Below, in pieces: positions 8,374 to 17,992 of a stretch of 64,000 bases of DNA; position 1 is the stretch's first letter, and each line of letters opens with the position of its first letter. Location: contig PUOX01000025.1 of the NCBI GenBank assembly GCA_003552925.1, positions 49,816-113,815 of the forward strand. Direction: 5' to 3'. The position numbers and the translations under genes were made by a program. The DNA is from Mollicutes bacterium. Its GTDB lineage: Bacteria > Bacillota_I > Bacilli_A > Izemoplasmatales > Izemoplasmataceae. The notes under the pieces were generated by a model. That model did no database searches, was not told the origin of the DNA, and saw only the letters and a list, made by a program, of their open reading frames with translations.

Positions 8374-9618
8374 TTAGTGAAGGGGCTCGTAGCCCGTGGA
8401 ATGCATCCAATGATTGAAAAAGTCTTTTAACGGAAGATCGAGGGACCTTTCAAGCGCGACTCTCACGGCGTCTTCATCGAGGAAGGTGCCGTGGTGGTTT
8501 TGGTAAAGGTCTTTGAACGCCGCGAGAAGGCTATCTCTGCCCACGCGTTTTTCCAAGTCGTAAAAGGCCAGGGAGCCTTTCAAATACCAAAAGGCGTAGT
8601 GGTCGTCGGTGACCTTGAGCGATGCCGGAGGTAGGTCTTTTTCTTTGAGTGTTTCAAGCAGACGTTTTTCATACCAAGCGAAGTAACGCCGGTCGAGGTC
8701 GTCCTCTTGATAAATCTTATGCGTCAAGACGACTTCGCAGTATTGCGTGATGGCCTCGGCCAAATAGATGGGCATGCTCACGCCGATGCCGATCCACGAA
8801 TGGATGGTCTCGTGCAAAGCAAGGGATTTTTTGAGCCCTCCGAATCGCCATTCATGCGCGCAAGCATACTGTAAAAACAAATCGCCGATGACCCAAAGAT
8901 GGCCCCGTTCATAGCCCCACTCCTGCGAACCTTCTCCGCGGGGGGAGACGATGCCGGTCGTGGTCATTCCCGAGCGGAGTTCTCCGAAGGTTTCGGCGCA
9001 CACATCGACCGAATGTTCAAAATCTTTGAGCATGCTTTTTGCGACAGGCGCTTCGAGGTTCGGAAGAATCATGGTCATATTCTTGCGATAATGTCGTTGG
9101 TAATCGGGGGCGGCGCAGATGAGAATGTCTTCAATTTTGTGTTTTTGGTAGTGGAAACGCCGTTCGTTGAGGGGAACGTCTTGAATGTCCCTGTCGTCGG
9201 GGGCGACGACGCGCCATGATTTTGGCAGCGACACTTCAAGCGAATACGTGAATCGTTCGAATTGGGAGTTTTCTTCTATGGTCGGAAAGAAGAAGCCGAA
9301 GCCTGAAAGTTCGACGCAATGTTTGTGGATGGTGCACACGCCATAGCCTTTGAAACGGTCGAAGAGGCCGTCGTATTCGAGGGTGAGCGAGTCGCTGTTC
9401 AAATTTTGAAATCGGTAGACGGTTGTGTGTCGGTGCGTATGCACAACTTCAAAGGGCGTTTCGCCGTTTTTCGTGTAGGCTTTTTGAAGGGTGCAGCGGT
9501 TTCCAAGATGCAAATCCACGCTTTCGCACACACCGCTGAAGCGTACGGTGTCTTTGGCTTGAAAGACGTGTTCATCCGGGGTGATGCAAAGTGACAGGTC
9601 GTGGTTTTCGATGTTCAT
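8374..9618 (-). CDS. M1-like gluzincin metallopeptidase, divergent
   Basis: ALHETIHSWIGIGVSMPIYLAEAITQY (HExxH...E), C-terminal YAFWYLKGSLAFYDLEKRVG resembling the M1 aminopeptidase Y-x-KG region; RBS GGGAGG before ATG. Confidence 0.7.
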   Translation of the reverse strand: MNIENHDLSLCITPDEHVFQAKDTVRFSGVCESVDLHLGNRCTLQKAYTKNGETPFEVVHTHRHTTVYRFQNLNSDSLTLEYDGLFDRFKGYGVCTIHKHCVELSGFGFFFPTIEENSQFERFTYSLEVSLPKSWRVVAPDDRDIQDVPLNERRFHYQKHKIEDILICAAPDYQRHYRKNMTMILPNLEAPVAKSMLKDFEHSVDVCAETFGELRSGMTTTGIVSPRGEGSQEWGYERGHLWVIGDLFLQYACAHEWRFGGLKKSLALHETIHSWIGIGVSMPIYLAEAITQYCEVVLTHKIYQEDDLDRRYFAWYEKRLLETLKEKDLPPASLKVTDDHYAFWYLKGSLAFYDLEKRVGRDSLLAAFKDLYQNHHGTFLDEDAVRVALERSLDLPLKDFFNHWMHSTGYEPLH

Positions 9619-9752
9619 GGACAGCCTCCCTTGAGATGTCTTGCATATAGTATAGCGCATCTTTCGGCTCCTTGAAAGAAACGTTGGAAAAGAAGGCTAT
9701 CTTTCGTGTAATCGAGAGGGATTTTTGTTATAATTTTGACGAGGTGAAAACC

Positions 9753-10607
9753 ATGGAATTAGTGATTGGAACGAAAAATGCGTTTACCGTGATGAAAACA
9801 GAAGCGGAAGGCGTTGTGTTGCAACACCCCGAAGCGAAAGTCTTCATGCCGAAAGACGGTATCAAAGGCAAGCTTGAACAAGGCGATGAAGTTGAGGCGT
9901 TTGTCTATATCGACCATAAAAAAGGATTGATGGCCGACATGCGGGAGCCGAAAATCGACATTTACAGGGCCGATTTTGTCAAAGTGGTCGAACGCAAGGA
10001 TTCTTTGGGCGTATTTGTCGACATCGGCCTGTCGAAAGACATGCTCGTTTCGCTGGACGAACTGCCGCCTTTGAAAAAGCAATGGCCGCAAATCGGTGAC
10101 TACTTGTACTGTCGCTTGAAAGCGTCTAGACGGCAAATGGTGGCGACATTGATTCGCCGGTTCACGCTCTTTGATTACAAAAAAGCGGAAAAGCCGCTCG
10201 AAAAGGGCGACAAGGTTACAGCGTTCGTCGTCTATTTGGCGGAAGAAGGGTTGGTGCTCTTCGCGCGCGAAGGGCACGAGGTCTTTGTCTTCTACAAGCA
10301 CAGCCGCCGCGAACATCGCCTTGGCGAAGCGCTTGAAGCGACCATTACCGTCGCGAAGGACGAACTCCGCTACAACGGCACCCTCATCGAGCAAAAAGAA
10401 AATATGCTTGAAGGGGACGCCTTGCGCATTTACCGTTACCTTCAAAACAACAACCCGATGCCCTTCACCGACAAAAGCGACCCTCAAGAGATTTTCGAGA
10501 CGTTCCACATGAGTAAAGCCGCTTTCAAAAGGGCGCTAGGAAGGCTGTACAAAGAAGGGCGCGTCGAGCTAAAAAAAGACAAAACGGCGCTCAAAGAAAA
10601 CGATTGA
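9753..10607 (+). CDS. cvfB: CvfB-like S1 domain RNA-binding regulator
   Basis: Tandem S1-like domains (VVERKDSLGVFVDIGLSKDMLVSLDELP) and C-terminal winged helix (MSKAAFKRALGRLYKEGRVEL). Confidence 0.85.
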   Translation: MELVIGTKNAFTVMKTEAEGVVLQHPEAKVFMPKDGIKGKLEQGDEVEAFVYIDHKKGLMADMREPKIDIYRADFVKVVERKDSLGVFVDIGLSKDMLVSLDELPPLKKQWPQIGDYLYCRLKASRRQMVATLIRRFTLFDYKKAEKPLEKGDKVTAFVVYLAEEGLVLFAREGHEVFVFYKHSRREHRLGEALEATITVAKDELRYNGTLIEQKENMLEGDALRIYRYLQNNNPMPFTDKSDPQEIFETFHMSKAAFKRALGRLYKEGRVELKKDKTALKEND

Positions 10608-10660
10608 ACGCAGCCGTTCGTTAAGGTATAATTCTTGTGGACTTTTGAAAGGTGATGATT

Positions 10661-11380
10661 ATGGGAAGAAAATTCGAAGTGCGCAAAGAAGCGATGCAAA
10701 AAACCCATTTGAAACGCAGCAAACTCTACGCCCGTTACGGCAAGGCGATCTATATGCGCGCCAAAGAAGGCGGCGCGAACGTAGAAACCAACCATGCCCT
10801 CAAACACTTGCTTGAACGCGCCAAACGCGACGACGTCCCCAACGACGTCATCGAGCGCAACTTGAAAAAAGCCCAGGAAAAAGGCGGTGAAGATTTCGAA
10901 GCCGTCCGCTACGAAGGGTTCGGCCCAGGAGGCAGCGCGTTCTTGGTCGACGTCCTCACCGACAACGTCAACCGCACCGTCAGCGATATACGATACTGCT
11001 TCACCAAAGTCGGTTCAAAAATCGGCGTCAAAGGCTCGGTCGAACATATGTACGACCATCTTTCCAAACTGCAAATCCGGGGAATGGACGAAGAGGAAGT
11101 ACTTGAGGTGCTTCTAAACGAAGACATCGACGTCTACGACATTGAGACCGACGACGAGGGCGTCTTCATCACCGCCGCGGGCACCGCGCACGATGCGATT
11201 GAGAAAACCTTCCGCGAACACAACGTGGACATCCTCTATTCGGATTCCGGATGGTATGCGAAAAACACCGTCGAACTGGACGGAGACGATTATAAGCTTT
11301 TCGAAAAACTGATGGCGCACTTGAACGACGTCGACGACGTTCAAGCCGTCTATCACAACGTCGAACTCAAAGACGACTAG
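10661..11380 (+). CDS. YebC/PmpR family DNA-binding regulatory protein
   Basis: MGRKFEVRKEAMQKTHLKRSKLYARYGKAIYMRAKEGG...; YEGFGPGGSAFLVDVLTDNVNRTVSDIR. Confidence 0.93.
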   Translation: MGRKFEVRKEAMQKTHLKRSKLYARYGKAIYMRAKEGGANVETNHALKHLLERAKRDDVPNDVIERNLKKAQEKGGEDFEAVRYEGFGPGGSAFLVDVLTDNVNRTVSDIRYCFTKVGSKIGVKGSVEHMYDHLSKLQIRGMDEEEVLEVLLNEDIDVYDIETDDEGVFITAAGTAHDAIEKTFREHNVDILYSDSGWYAKNTVELDGDDYKLFEKLMAHLNDVDDVQAVYHNVELKDD

Positions 11381-11415
11381 CGTCACGGCTCCGCGTTTTC
11401 CGTTGTGAGCGCGCG

Positions 11416-11430
11416 GCCTTTGTGGTATAA
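11416..11430 (+). promoter_or_regulatory. Sigma-A type promoter of pgsA with extended -10
   Basis: TTGTGA-17 nt-TATAAT, spacer ends TTTGTGG (TGTGGTATAAT). Confidence 0.6.
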
Positions 11431-11450
11431 TCATTTTTGAGGTGATTGCG

Positions 11451-12002
11451 ATGAACTTGCCGAACAAAATCACGGTAGCACGCGTGTTATTCATACCCTT
11501 CATCATAGTGCTTTTTTATTTGGACCCGGAGCGTGAAACGCTGAACGCCTATTCTCTGACCATCGGCGTGCTGTTCGTGGTCGCTTCCCTCACCGATTTC
11601 ATCGACGGTTACATCGCTCGAAAGCACGACATCGTGACGACGTTCGGAAAATTTCTCGACCCTTTGGCGGATAAACTTCTCGTCATGGCGGCGCTTTTGA
11701 TGCTTATGGACATCAACGTTGTGCCCATGTGGGTGGTCTTTGTCATTTTGTCCCGCGAGCTCATCGTCACCGGGCTGCGGTTGATCGTCGTCGGCGACGG
11801 TGCGGTCATCGCGGCGTCGAAACTGGGCAAATACAAAACCGCGTCGACATTGGTTGCGATCATCTTGCTTTTGTTTCACGCCGACGCTTACACCACCATT
11901 CCCTACGGCGCCATCCTCTTGTATCTTGCGACATTTTTGACCGTCGTTTCCGGCATTGAATACATCGTGTTGAACATATCTTCAATCGCACCGGACAAAT
12001 AA
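11451..12002 (+). CDS. pgsA: CDP-diacylglycerol--glycerol-3-phosphate 3-phosphatidyltransferase
   Basis: CDP-alcohol phosphotransferase motif [30 protein letters not shown]. Confidence 0.93.
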   Translation: MNLPNKITVARVLFIPFIIVLFYLDPERETLNAYSLTIGVLFVVASLTDFIDGYIARKHDIVTTFGKFLDPLADKLLVMAALLMLMDINVVPMWVVFVILSRELIVTGLRLIVVGDGAVIAASKLGKYKTASTLVAIILLLFHADAYTTIPYGAILLYLATFLTVVSGIEYIVLNISSIAPDK

Positions 12003-12057
12003 AAAGAAAAAAACCCGTGTCCGCACTATTATTGTCTATGAAAGGGAGGCGTTACGT

Positions 12058-13050
12058 GTGGCAAAAAATGAACGACAAAAAGCATTGGACCAAGCCATGA
12101 AAGATATCGAAAAGGCCCATGGAAAAGGTTCGGTCATGATTCTCGGCGACGAGGACATGGCCAAAGACATCGACACCGTACCAAGCGGCTCATTGGCGCT
12201 TGATCAAGCACTCGGCATCGGAGGCTACCCCCGCGGAAGAATCGTGGAAATTTACGGCCCCGAATCTTCGGGCAAGACCACCTTCGCCCTGCACGCTATC
12301 GCGCAAGCGCAAAAAGAAGGAGGCTATGCGGCCTTCATCGACGCCGAACACGCCCTTGACCCGAAATATGCGCGGGCCTTAGGCGTCGACACCGACAATT
12401 TAATCATATCGCAACCCGATACCGGCGAACAGGCGCTAGAAATCACCGAAGCCTTGATACGCAGCGGCGCGGTTGACATCGTCGTCGTCGACAGCGTGGC
12501 GGCGCTCGTCCCCGAAGCGGAAATCCGCGGCGATATGGGCAGCAGCCATGTCGGGCTCCAAGCAAGGCTCATGAGCCAAGCCATGCGAAAACTTTCGGGC
12601 GCCATCAGCAAATCCAACACCACGGCGGTGTTCATCAACCAAATCCGGGAAAAAGTCGGCATCATGTTCGGCAATCCCGAAACCACTCCGGGCGGCCGCG
12701 CGTTGAAGTTCTACAGCAGCGTCCGCGTCGAAATCCGCCGCAGCGAGCAATTGAAAATCGGCAACGACATCATCGGCAACCGCACAAAAATCAAAGTGGT
12801 CAAAAACAAAGTCGCACCGCCGTTTAAGACCGCGGAAGTCGATTTGGTCTATGGCGAAGGCATCTCGCGCACCGGCGAAATCATCGATTTGGCCGTCGAG
12901 CACGAACTCTTGAAGAAGAGCGGGTCGTGGTTCTCCTACAACGATGAGAAAATCGGGCAAGGCCGTGAGAACGTCAAGAAATACTTGCGGGAGAACATCG
13001 AACTCCTAGAAAGCCTTGAAACGCAAATTCGCGAAAAACTCAGTATATGA
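12058..13050 (+). CDS. recA: Recombinase RecA (GTG start)
   Basis: [53 protein letters not shown]. Confidence 0.99.
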   Translation: MAKNERQKALDQAMKDIEKAHGKGSVMILGDEDMAKDIDTVPSGSLALDQALGIGGYPRGRIVEIYGPESSGKTTFALHAIAQAQKEGGYAAFIDAEHALDPKYARALGVDTDNLIISQPDTGEQALEITEALIRSGAVDIVVVDSVAALVPEAEIRGDMGSSHVGLQARLMSQAMRKLSGAISKSNTTAVFINQIREKVGIMFGNPETTPGGRALKFYSSVRVEIRRSEQLKIGNDIIGNRTKIKVVKNKVAPPFKTAEVDLVYGEGISRTGEIIDLAVEHELLKKSGSWFSYNDEKIGQGRENVKKYLRENIELLESLETQIREKLSI

Positions 13051-13059
13051 ACCAATGGA

Positions 13060-13086
13060 ACCGCCTGCGCCTCAGGCGGTTTTTTT
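13060..13086 (+). terminator. Terminator after recA
   Basis: CCGCCTG-cgcct-CAGGCGG-TTTTTTTA. Confidence 0.9.
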
Positions 13087-13121
13087 ATAGACCCTGAGGG
13101 GGATTATGCAAACAATATTGT

Positions 13122-13151
13122 TTGACTTTTGCGAAGGCGCTAAGGTATAAT
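13122..13151 (+). promoter_or_regulatory. Sigma-A promoter of rny
   Basis: TTGACT-18 nt-TATAAT. Confidence 0.75.
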
Positions 13152-13254
13152 GAAAAAGTAACTTTGTTTCTACTCATTGCTTTAGAATGCCTTAATCGAA
13201 AGGTGTTTTTATAGTCACACATTTATACCCATAGCCGAAACGGAGGAATTAATC

Positions 13255-14811
13255 ATGCCAGAATTAATTGTCTCCGGTTTGCTATTATTGATCGTAGGGA
13301 TCGCGGCCGGGATTGTCATCCGGGCCATCATGGTGGAAAAGGGCTTTGAAAAGGCCCAGACTCAAGCTAAGAAAATTGTCGATGATGCAATAAAAAACGC
13401 TGAACAAAACAAGAAGCAATCACTTTTGGAAACGAAACAGGAAATCCACAATTTGCGCAAGGACTTTGATGAAGAAGTCAAAGAGCGCAAGAAGGAGATT
13501 TCCAGTCAAGAGAACAAACTCTTTCAAAGAGAAAAAGTATTGGACAATCGTGCTGTCAATTTGGACAAACGCGAATCCAACATCGACCGTAAAGAAGAGT
13601 CTATCGAACAAAAGAAACGTTCCCTCGAAGAAAAAAACAGCAAACTGGACAACTTAATTGAAGAACAAAACGCAAAACTTGAAAGCATTGCAGGTTACAC
13701 AAGCGAAGAAGCGAAAGACTTGATCTTCAAACGAGTAGAATCAGAGATGAGTCAGGAAATTGCGCAGTTCATTAAAGAAGAAGAAGAGAAAGCCAAAAAC
13801 GAAGCAGACAAAAAATCGAAACAACTGATGGCGTTCGCCATGCAAAAGTACGCGCAAGATGTGACAAGCGAGGGCACCGTCAGCGTTGTTTCGTTACCGA
13901 ACGACGATATGAAAGGCCGTATCATCGGACGTGAAGGCCGCAACATTCGTACCATCGAAGCGCTCACGGGCGTGGACTTGATTATTGACGACACTCCCGA
14001 AGCCGTCGTGTTGAGCGGGTTTGACCCGGTGCGTAGAGAAATCGCCAAGCGTTCGCTTGAAGCGCTTGTCAGCGACGGACGCATACATCCCGGCCGCATC
14101 GAAGAAGTTGTGGAGAAGATGCGCGAAGAAGTGGACCGCTTCATTCGCGACAAAGGTGAAGAAGCCGTCTTTGAAGTCAGCATCGGCAAAATTCACCCCG
14201 ACCTTGTGAAGCTTTTAGGCCGCTTGCATTTCCGCACCAGCTACGGCCAAAACGTCTTGCAACACTCGATTGAATGCGCCTTCTTGGCCGGCAAACTCGC
14301 CGCCGAGATTGGCGAAGATGAAATTCTTGCTCGACGCGCCGCTTTGCTTCACGACATCGGCAAAGCCGTAGACCATGAAGTTGAAGGCTCGCACGTGGAC
14401 ATTGGCGAAAACATCGCCAGCCGCTACAAAGAGCCCAAAGCCGTTCTTGACGCTATTCGATCGCACCATGGCGAAGTTGAAGCCGACACCTTGATTGGTG
14501 TGCTTGTCGCCGCCGCGGACGCTTTAAGCGCCGCTCGTCCCGGCGCGCGCAGCGAATCGCTCGACAATTACATCAAACGCCTTGAACAACTTGAATCCGT
14601 CTCCAGCAAACACGAAGGCGTCGAACAAGCCTACGCCATCCAGGCGGGACGCGAAGTTCGCGTTCTCGTCAAGCCGGACAAAATCGACGATACACTTGCG
14701 CACAAATTAGCCCGCGACATCAAAGCGGACATTGAAAGCCAACTATCCTATCCCGGGACCATCAAAGTCACCGTCATCCGTGAGACTCGCGCTCAGGATG
14801 TCGCCAAATAA
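13255..14811 (+). CDS. rny: Ribonuclease Y
   Basis: N-terminal TM + coiled coil, KH ([33 protein letters not shown]), HD ([22 protein letters not shown]). Confidence 0.98.
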   Translation: MPELIVSGLLLLIVGIAAGIVIRAIMVEKGFEKAQTQAKKIVDDAIKNAEQNKKQSLLETKQEIHNLRKDFDEEVKERKKEISSQENKLFQREKVLDNRAVNLDKRESNIDRKEESIEQKKRSLEEKNSKLDNLIEEQNAKLESIAGYTSEEAKDLIFKRVESEMSQEIAQFIKEEEEKAKNEADKKSKQLMAFAMQKYAQDVTSEGTVSVVSLPNDDMKGRIIGREGRNIRTIEALTGVDLIIDDTPEAVVLSGFDPVRREIAKRSLEALVSDGRIHPGRIEEVVEKMREEVDRFIRDKGEEAVFEVSIGKIHPDLVKLLGRLHFRTSYGQNVLQHSIECAFLAGKLAAEIGEDEILARRAALLHDIGKAVDHEVEGSHVDIGENIASRYKEPKAVLDAIRSHHGEVEADTLIGVLVAAADALSAARPGARSESLDNYIKRLEQLESVSSKHEGVEQAYAIQAGREVRVLVKPDKIDDTLAHKLARDIKADIESQLSYPGTIKVTVIRETRAQDVAK

Positions 14812-14815
14812 CATG

Positions 14816-14844
14816 GAAAGCCTTCCGGTACCGGAAGGCTTTTT
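14816..14844 (+). terminator. Terminator after rny
   Basis: AAAGCCTTCCGGTACCGGAAGGCTTTTT near-perfect palindrome with T-tract. Confidence 0.8.
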
Positions 14845-14858
14845 AGAAGGTGAGTGCT

Positions 14859-15377
14859 ATGGAATATTTCGACCTTTATTCTGAAGAGGGACACTATTTG
14901 AACAAAGTCGCCATGCGTGGCCAATCGCTCAAGCCCGGCGAGTACTTTCTCGTCGTGCATGTTTGGATTGAAACCTCAGACGGAAAGTACCTCATCCAAC
15001 AGCGCAACAAAAAAACAGACCCCGTGCCGTATCAGTGGGCGGTTGTCAGCGGCATCCCCAACCACCAAGAAGCGCCGCTAGAAGCGGCCATCCGCGAAAC
15101 CCGCGAAGAACTCGGGTTGGGCCTTCTTGATGAAGAACTCTCCAAAATGGCCCGGATTGTGACATCGCACAAAGGCTACAACACCATCACTCATGTTTAC
15201 CGTGCCAAAAAGGACGTTCGTCCGGACGAACTCTCCTTTGATCCGAAAGAGGTGCGCGATGTGCAACTTGCGACGCATGAGGAAATCGTCAAGATGGTCG
15301 AAGAGAACCGTTTTTGGGATTACCGGGAACTGCTCAACTGCGAGGAGTATTTCGACATGCTGAAGGAGAGGAAGTAA
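14859..15377 (+). CDS. Nudix hydrolase (isopentenyl-diphosphate isomerase-like Nudix family)
   Basis: Nudix box: GIPNHQEAPLEAAIRETREELGL; YFLVVHVWIETSDGKYLIQQRNKKTDPVPYQW. Confidence 0.85.
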   Translation: MEYFDLYSEEGHYLNKVAMRGQSLKPGEYFLVVHVWIETSDGKYLIQQRNKKTDPVPYQWAVVSGIPNHQEAPLEAAIRETREELGLGLLDEELSKMARIVTSHKGYNTITHVYRAKKDVRPDELSFDPKEVRDVQLATHEEIVKMVEENRFWDYRELLNCEEYFDMLKERK

Positions 15378-16136
15378 ATGCGCATACTATTTTTGGGCGA
15401 CGTCTACGGAGAGGCCGGCCTCAAAGCTGTAGAGAAATTTTTGCCCCAGGTCAAGCAAAGCTATCCATACGACGTGTTTTTCATCAACGGTGAAAACGTC
15501 AGCGAAGGGCTCGGTCTCAGAAAGCGCGATTACAAACGCTTGATGGAGTTCGGCGCCCATGCGGTGACCCTCGGCAACCATTCTTTCTCCAAAAAAGAGT
15601 TGCTCGATTACATCGAAGAGGCCAACATCGTCCGTCCGCTCAACTATCCCAAGACGACCCCGGGCAAGGGCATGATCGAAATCAACTACAACAACCAAAA
15701 AATCGTGTTGATTCAAATCATGGGGCGCATTTTCATGGGCGACCCCCTCAACAACCCCTTCGAAACCTTGGATGCGGCTCTTGCCGAGATCGACGCCGAT
15801 TGCGTCGTCGTCGATTTGCATGCCGAAGCGACGAGCGAGAAACTCGCCATCGCCCATTATTTGGACGGTCGCGTCGATGCGGTCATCGGCACGCACACCC
15901 ACGTGGCCACCAATGACGCCATGAGGCTGCCGAAGGGCACCTTCTACATTACCGACGCCGGCATGTGCGGCGCAAAATACGGCATCTTAGGCGCCGACCG
16001 CGAAAAGGTGCTGAAACGCTTCACCACGGGCATCCCCCACCGGCTGACTCCCGAGGCGACAAACGTCGTGCAACTCAACGGTGTCTTCATCGACACCGAA
16101 GAAGGCCGTATCGAAACCATAAATCTCAGCGATTAA
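15378..16136 (+). CDS. ymdB: YmdB-type metallophosphoesterase/2',3'-cyclic phosphodiesterase
   Basis: MRILFLGDVYGEAGLKAVEKFLPQVK, NGENVSEGLGL, VTLGNHSFSKKE, GTHTHVATNDA. Confidence 0.92.
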   Translation: MRILFLGDVYGEAGLKAVEKFLPQVKQSYPYDVFFINGENVSEGLGLRKRDYKRLMEFGAHAVTLGNHSFSKKELLDYIEEANIVRPLNYPKTTPGKGMIEINYNNQKIVLIQIMGRIFMGDPLNNPFETLDAALAEIDADCVVVDLHAEATSEKLAIAHYLDGRVDAVIGTHTHVATNDAMRLPKGTFYITDAGMCGAKYGILGADREKVLKRFTTGIPHRLTPEATNVVQLNGVFIDTEEGRIETINLSD

Positions 16137-16147
16137 CAGGTGATACC

Positions 16148-17584
16148 ATGAACCTTTACGACGAATACTATAAAACTCCGTCTTTTAAACGCGCCCGCAA
16201 AAGGCGCCGCAAAGACACCCCGATTGTCGATTTCGACCGGCACACCACCCTGAAAAACATCGGCAAAGGACGAGCCTACCACTTGGCGACCTACGGTTGC
16301 CAGGGCAACGAAGCCGACAGCGAAGCGATCAAGGGCATTTTGGAGACCTTGGGGTTTGTCGAGGGCGAAGGCGAAGAAACCGCCGACTTGATTCTTTTGA
16401 ATACTTGCGTCATCCGCGCCAACGCCGAAAACCGCGTGTTTGGCGAACTCGGACGTTTGAAAAAATACAAACGCCACAATCCGGATTTGCTTCTGGGCAT
16501 TTGCGGCTGCATGCCGCAAGACGAGTCCGTGATGGAGCGGCTCATGAAAGACTACCCCTACGTTGACATCGTCTTTGGCACGCACAACATCCATCGCTTG
16601 CCCGACATCTTGGAAAACGCCGTCTTGAACAAAGAACGCGTGGTCGAAGTGATCAGCGACGAAGGTTCGATTGTCGAAGCGCTCCCGAAAAAGCGTGCCC
16701 ATCCGAGCAAGGCGTGGGTGAACATCATGTTCGGCTGCGACGAGTTTTGCACGTACTGCGTCGTTCCTTATACCCGAGGGAAAGAACGCTCGCGTTCGCC
16801 TGAAGCGATTTTGGAAGAAGTCGACAGCTTGGTGGACGAAGGTTACAAAGAAATCACGCTGCTCGGCCAAAACGTCAATGCCTACGGTCGCGATTTCACC
16901 AATCGCACGTATACGTTTGCGGACCTTTTAAAAGCCCTCAACAAAAAGCCCATCGCTCGCGTGCGCTTCACCACTTCGCATCCGAACGATTTCGACGACG
17001 CCGCCATCGATGCGCTTTCGCAAGGAGGGAACATGATGCCGCACATTCACCTTCCCGTCCAGTCGGGAAGCGACAAGATTTTGAAGAAAATGAACCGAAA
17101 ATACACGCGGAAGTCTTTTTTGACGCTGGTTGGAAAACTGAAAAAAGCCATCCCCGGCGTATCCATCACCACCGATTTGATCGTCGGGTTCCCTGGCGAA
17201 GAAGAAGAGGATTTCAAGCAGACGCTCTCGCTCGTCGAAGCTTCCGGTTTCGAAGGCGCCTTCACGTTCATCTACTCGCCGCGCAAGGGCACCCCTTCGG
17301 CGAAATACCCCGACCATACGCCGATGGACGTGAAAAAAGAACGTTTGCAGACTTTGATCGATTTGGTGAACGCCGGCTACAAAAAAGGCCACGAACGCTT
17401 TTTGAACACCGTCGTTCCCGTCCTTGTCGACGGGAAAAGCAAGCAGGATTCGAACATGCTCGCCGGCTATTCTCCGCACAACAAGCTAGTGCACTTCAAA
17501 GGCGACGCTTCGCTTGTGGGGAAAATTGTTGAAGTACGCATTGTCGAAGCGAAAACTTGGTTCATGAAAGGGGAACTTGCATGA
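16148..17584 (+). CDS. miaB: tRNA-2-methylthio-N6-dimethylallyladenosine synthase MiaB
   Basis: YHLATYGCQGNEADSE, CDEFCTYCVVPYTRGKERSRSPEAI radical SAM CxxxCxxC, C-terminal TRAM. Confidence 0.96.
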   Translation: MNLYDEYYKTPSFKRARKRRRKDTPIVDFDRHTTLKNIGKGRAYHLATYGCQGNEADSEAIKGILETLGFVEGEGEETADLILLNTCVIRANAENRVFGELGRLKKYKRHNPDLLLGICGCMPQDESVMERLMKDYPYVDIVFGTHNIHRLPDILENAVLNKERVVEVISDEGSIVEALPKKRAHPSKAWVNIMFGCDEFCTYCVVPYTRGKERSRSPEAILEEVDSLVDEGYKEITLLGQNVNAYGRDFTNRTYTFADLLKALNKKPIARVRFTTSHPNDFDDAAIDALSQGGNMMPHIHLPVQSGSDKILKKMNRKYTRKSFLTLVGKLKKAIPGVSITTDLIVGFPGEEEEDFKQTLSLVEASGFEGAFTFIYSPRKGTPSAKYPDHTPMDVKKERLQTLIDLVNAGYKKGHERFLNTVVPVLVDGKSKQDSNMLAGYSPHNKLVHFKGDASLVGKIVEVRIVEAKTWFMKGELA

Positions 17585-17910
17585 AAACGCTCCAACCGCT
17601 GATTGAGGCTTTGCACGAAGAACCCCTTGTTCGTGAATACCGCGCTTTAGAAGCGCGGCTGCTTTCCGACGAGACGTTGTCAAGCCAATATAAACAGTTG
17701 CTCGAAGCTCAAAAGCGTCTCGTTCGCGCCGAGCACAAAAAAGAAGACGCTTCCAACGAAAAGAAGGCTTATGAAACCTTGAAACGCCAGCTTTCCGAGC
17801 ACCCGCTCATCGACCAGTATCTGACGTTGCAAGAACAACTCAACGATGAAATCCGCATGCTCTTTCAAATGATTGAAGACGCATTGTGCGTCCCTTTTGA
17901 AAATCGCTGA
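17581..17910 (+). CDS. YlbF/YmcA family protein
   Basis: Small helical protein (LIEALHEEPLVREYRALEARLLSD...HPLIDQYLTLQEQLNDEIRML) directly after miaB as in Bacillus ymcA. Confidence 0.72.
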   Translation: MKTLQPLIEALHEEPLVREYRALEARLLSDETLSSQYKQLLEAQKRLVRAEHKKEDASNEKKAYETLKRQLSEHPLIDQYLTLQEQLNDEIRMLFQMIEDALCVPFENR

Positions 17911-17935
17911 AATCCACTTGTAGCTTTACTTTGCA

Positions 17936-17964
17936 TTGATTAGACGCAGCTTTTCGTGTATAAT
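17936..17964 (+). promoter_or_regulatory. Sigma-A promoter for 17993 ORF
   Basis: TTGATT-17 nt-TATAAT. Confidence 0.7.
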
Positions 17965-17992
17965 GAAGAAAACGGGCGAAGGAGGGCTTTCT

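Noticed and set aside
13152-13254. rny 5' UTR (~100 nt) considered as a riboswitch or small RNA
   Set aside because: No stable conserved-looking architecture could be identified by eye; AT-rich and unstructured.
16391-17100. Possible selenocysteine or recoding in radical-SAM/hydrogenase genes
   Set aside because: All catalytic Cys positions in MiaB and HydA are encoded by TGC/TGT; no in-frame TGA.
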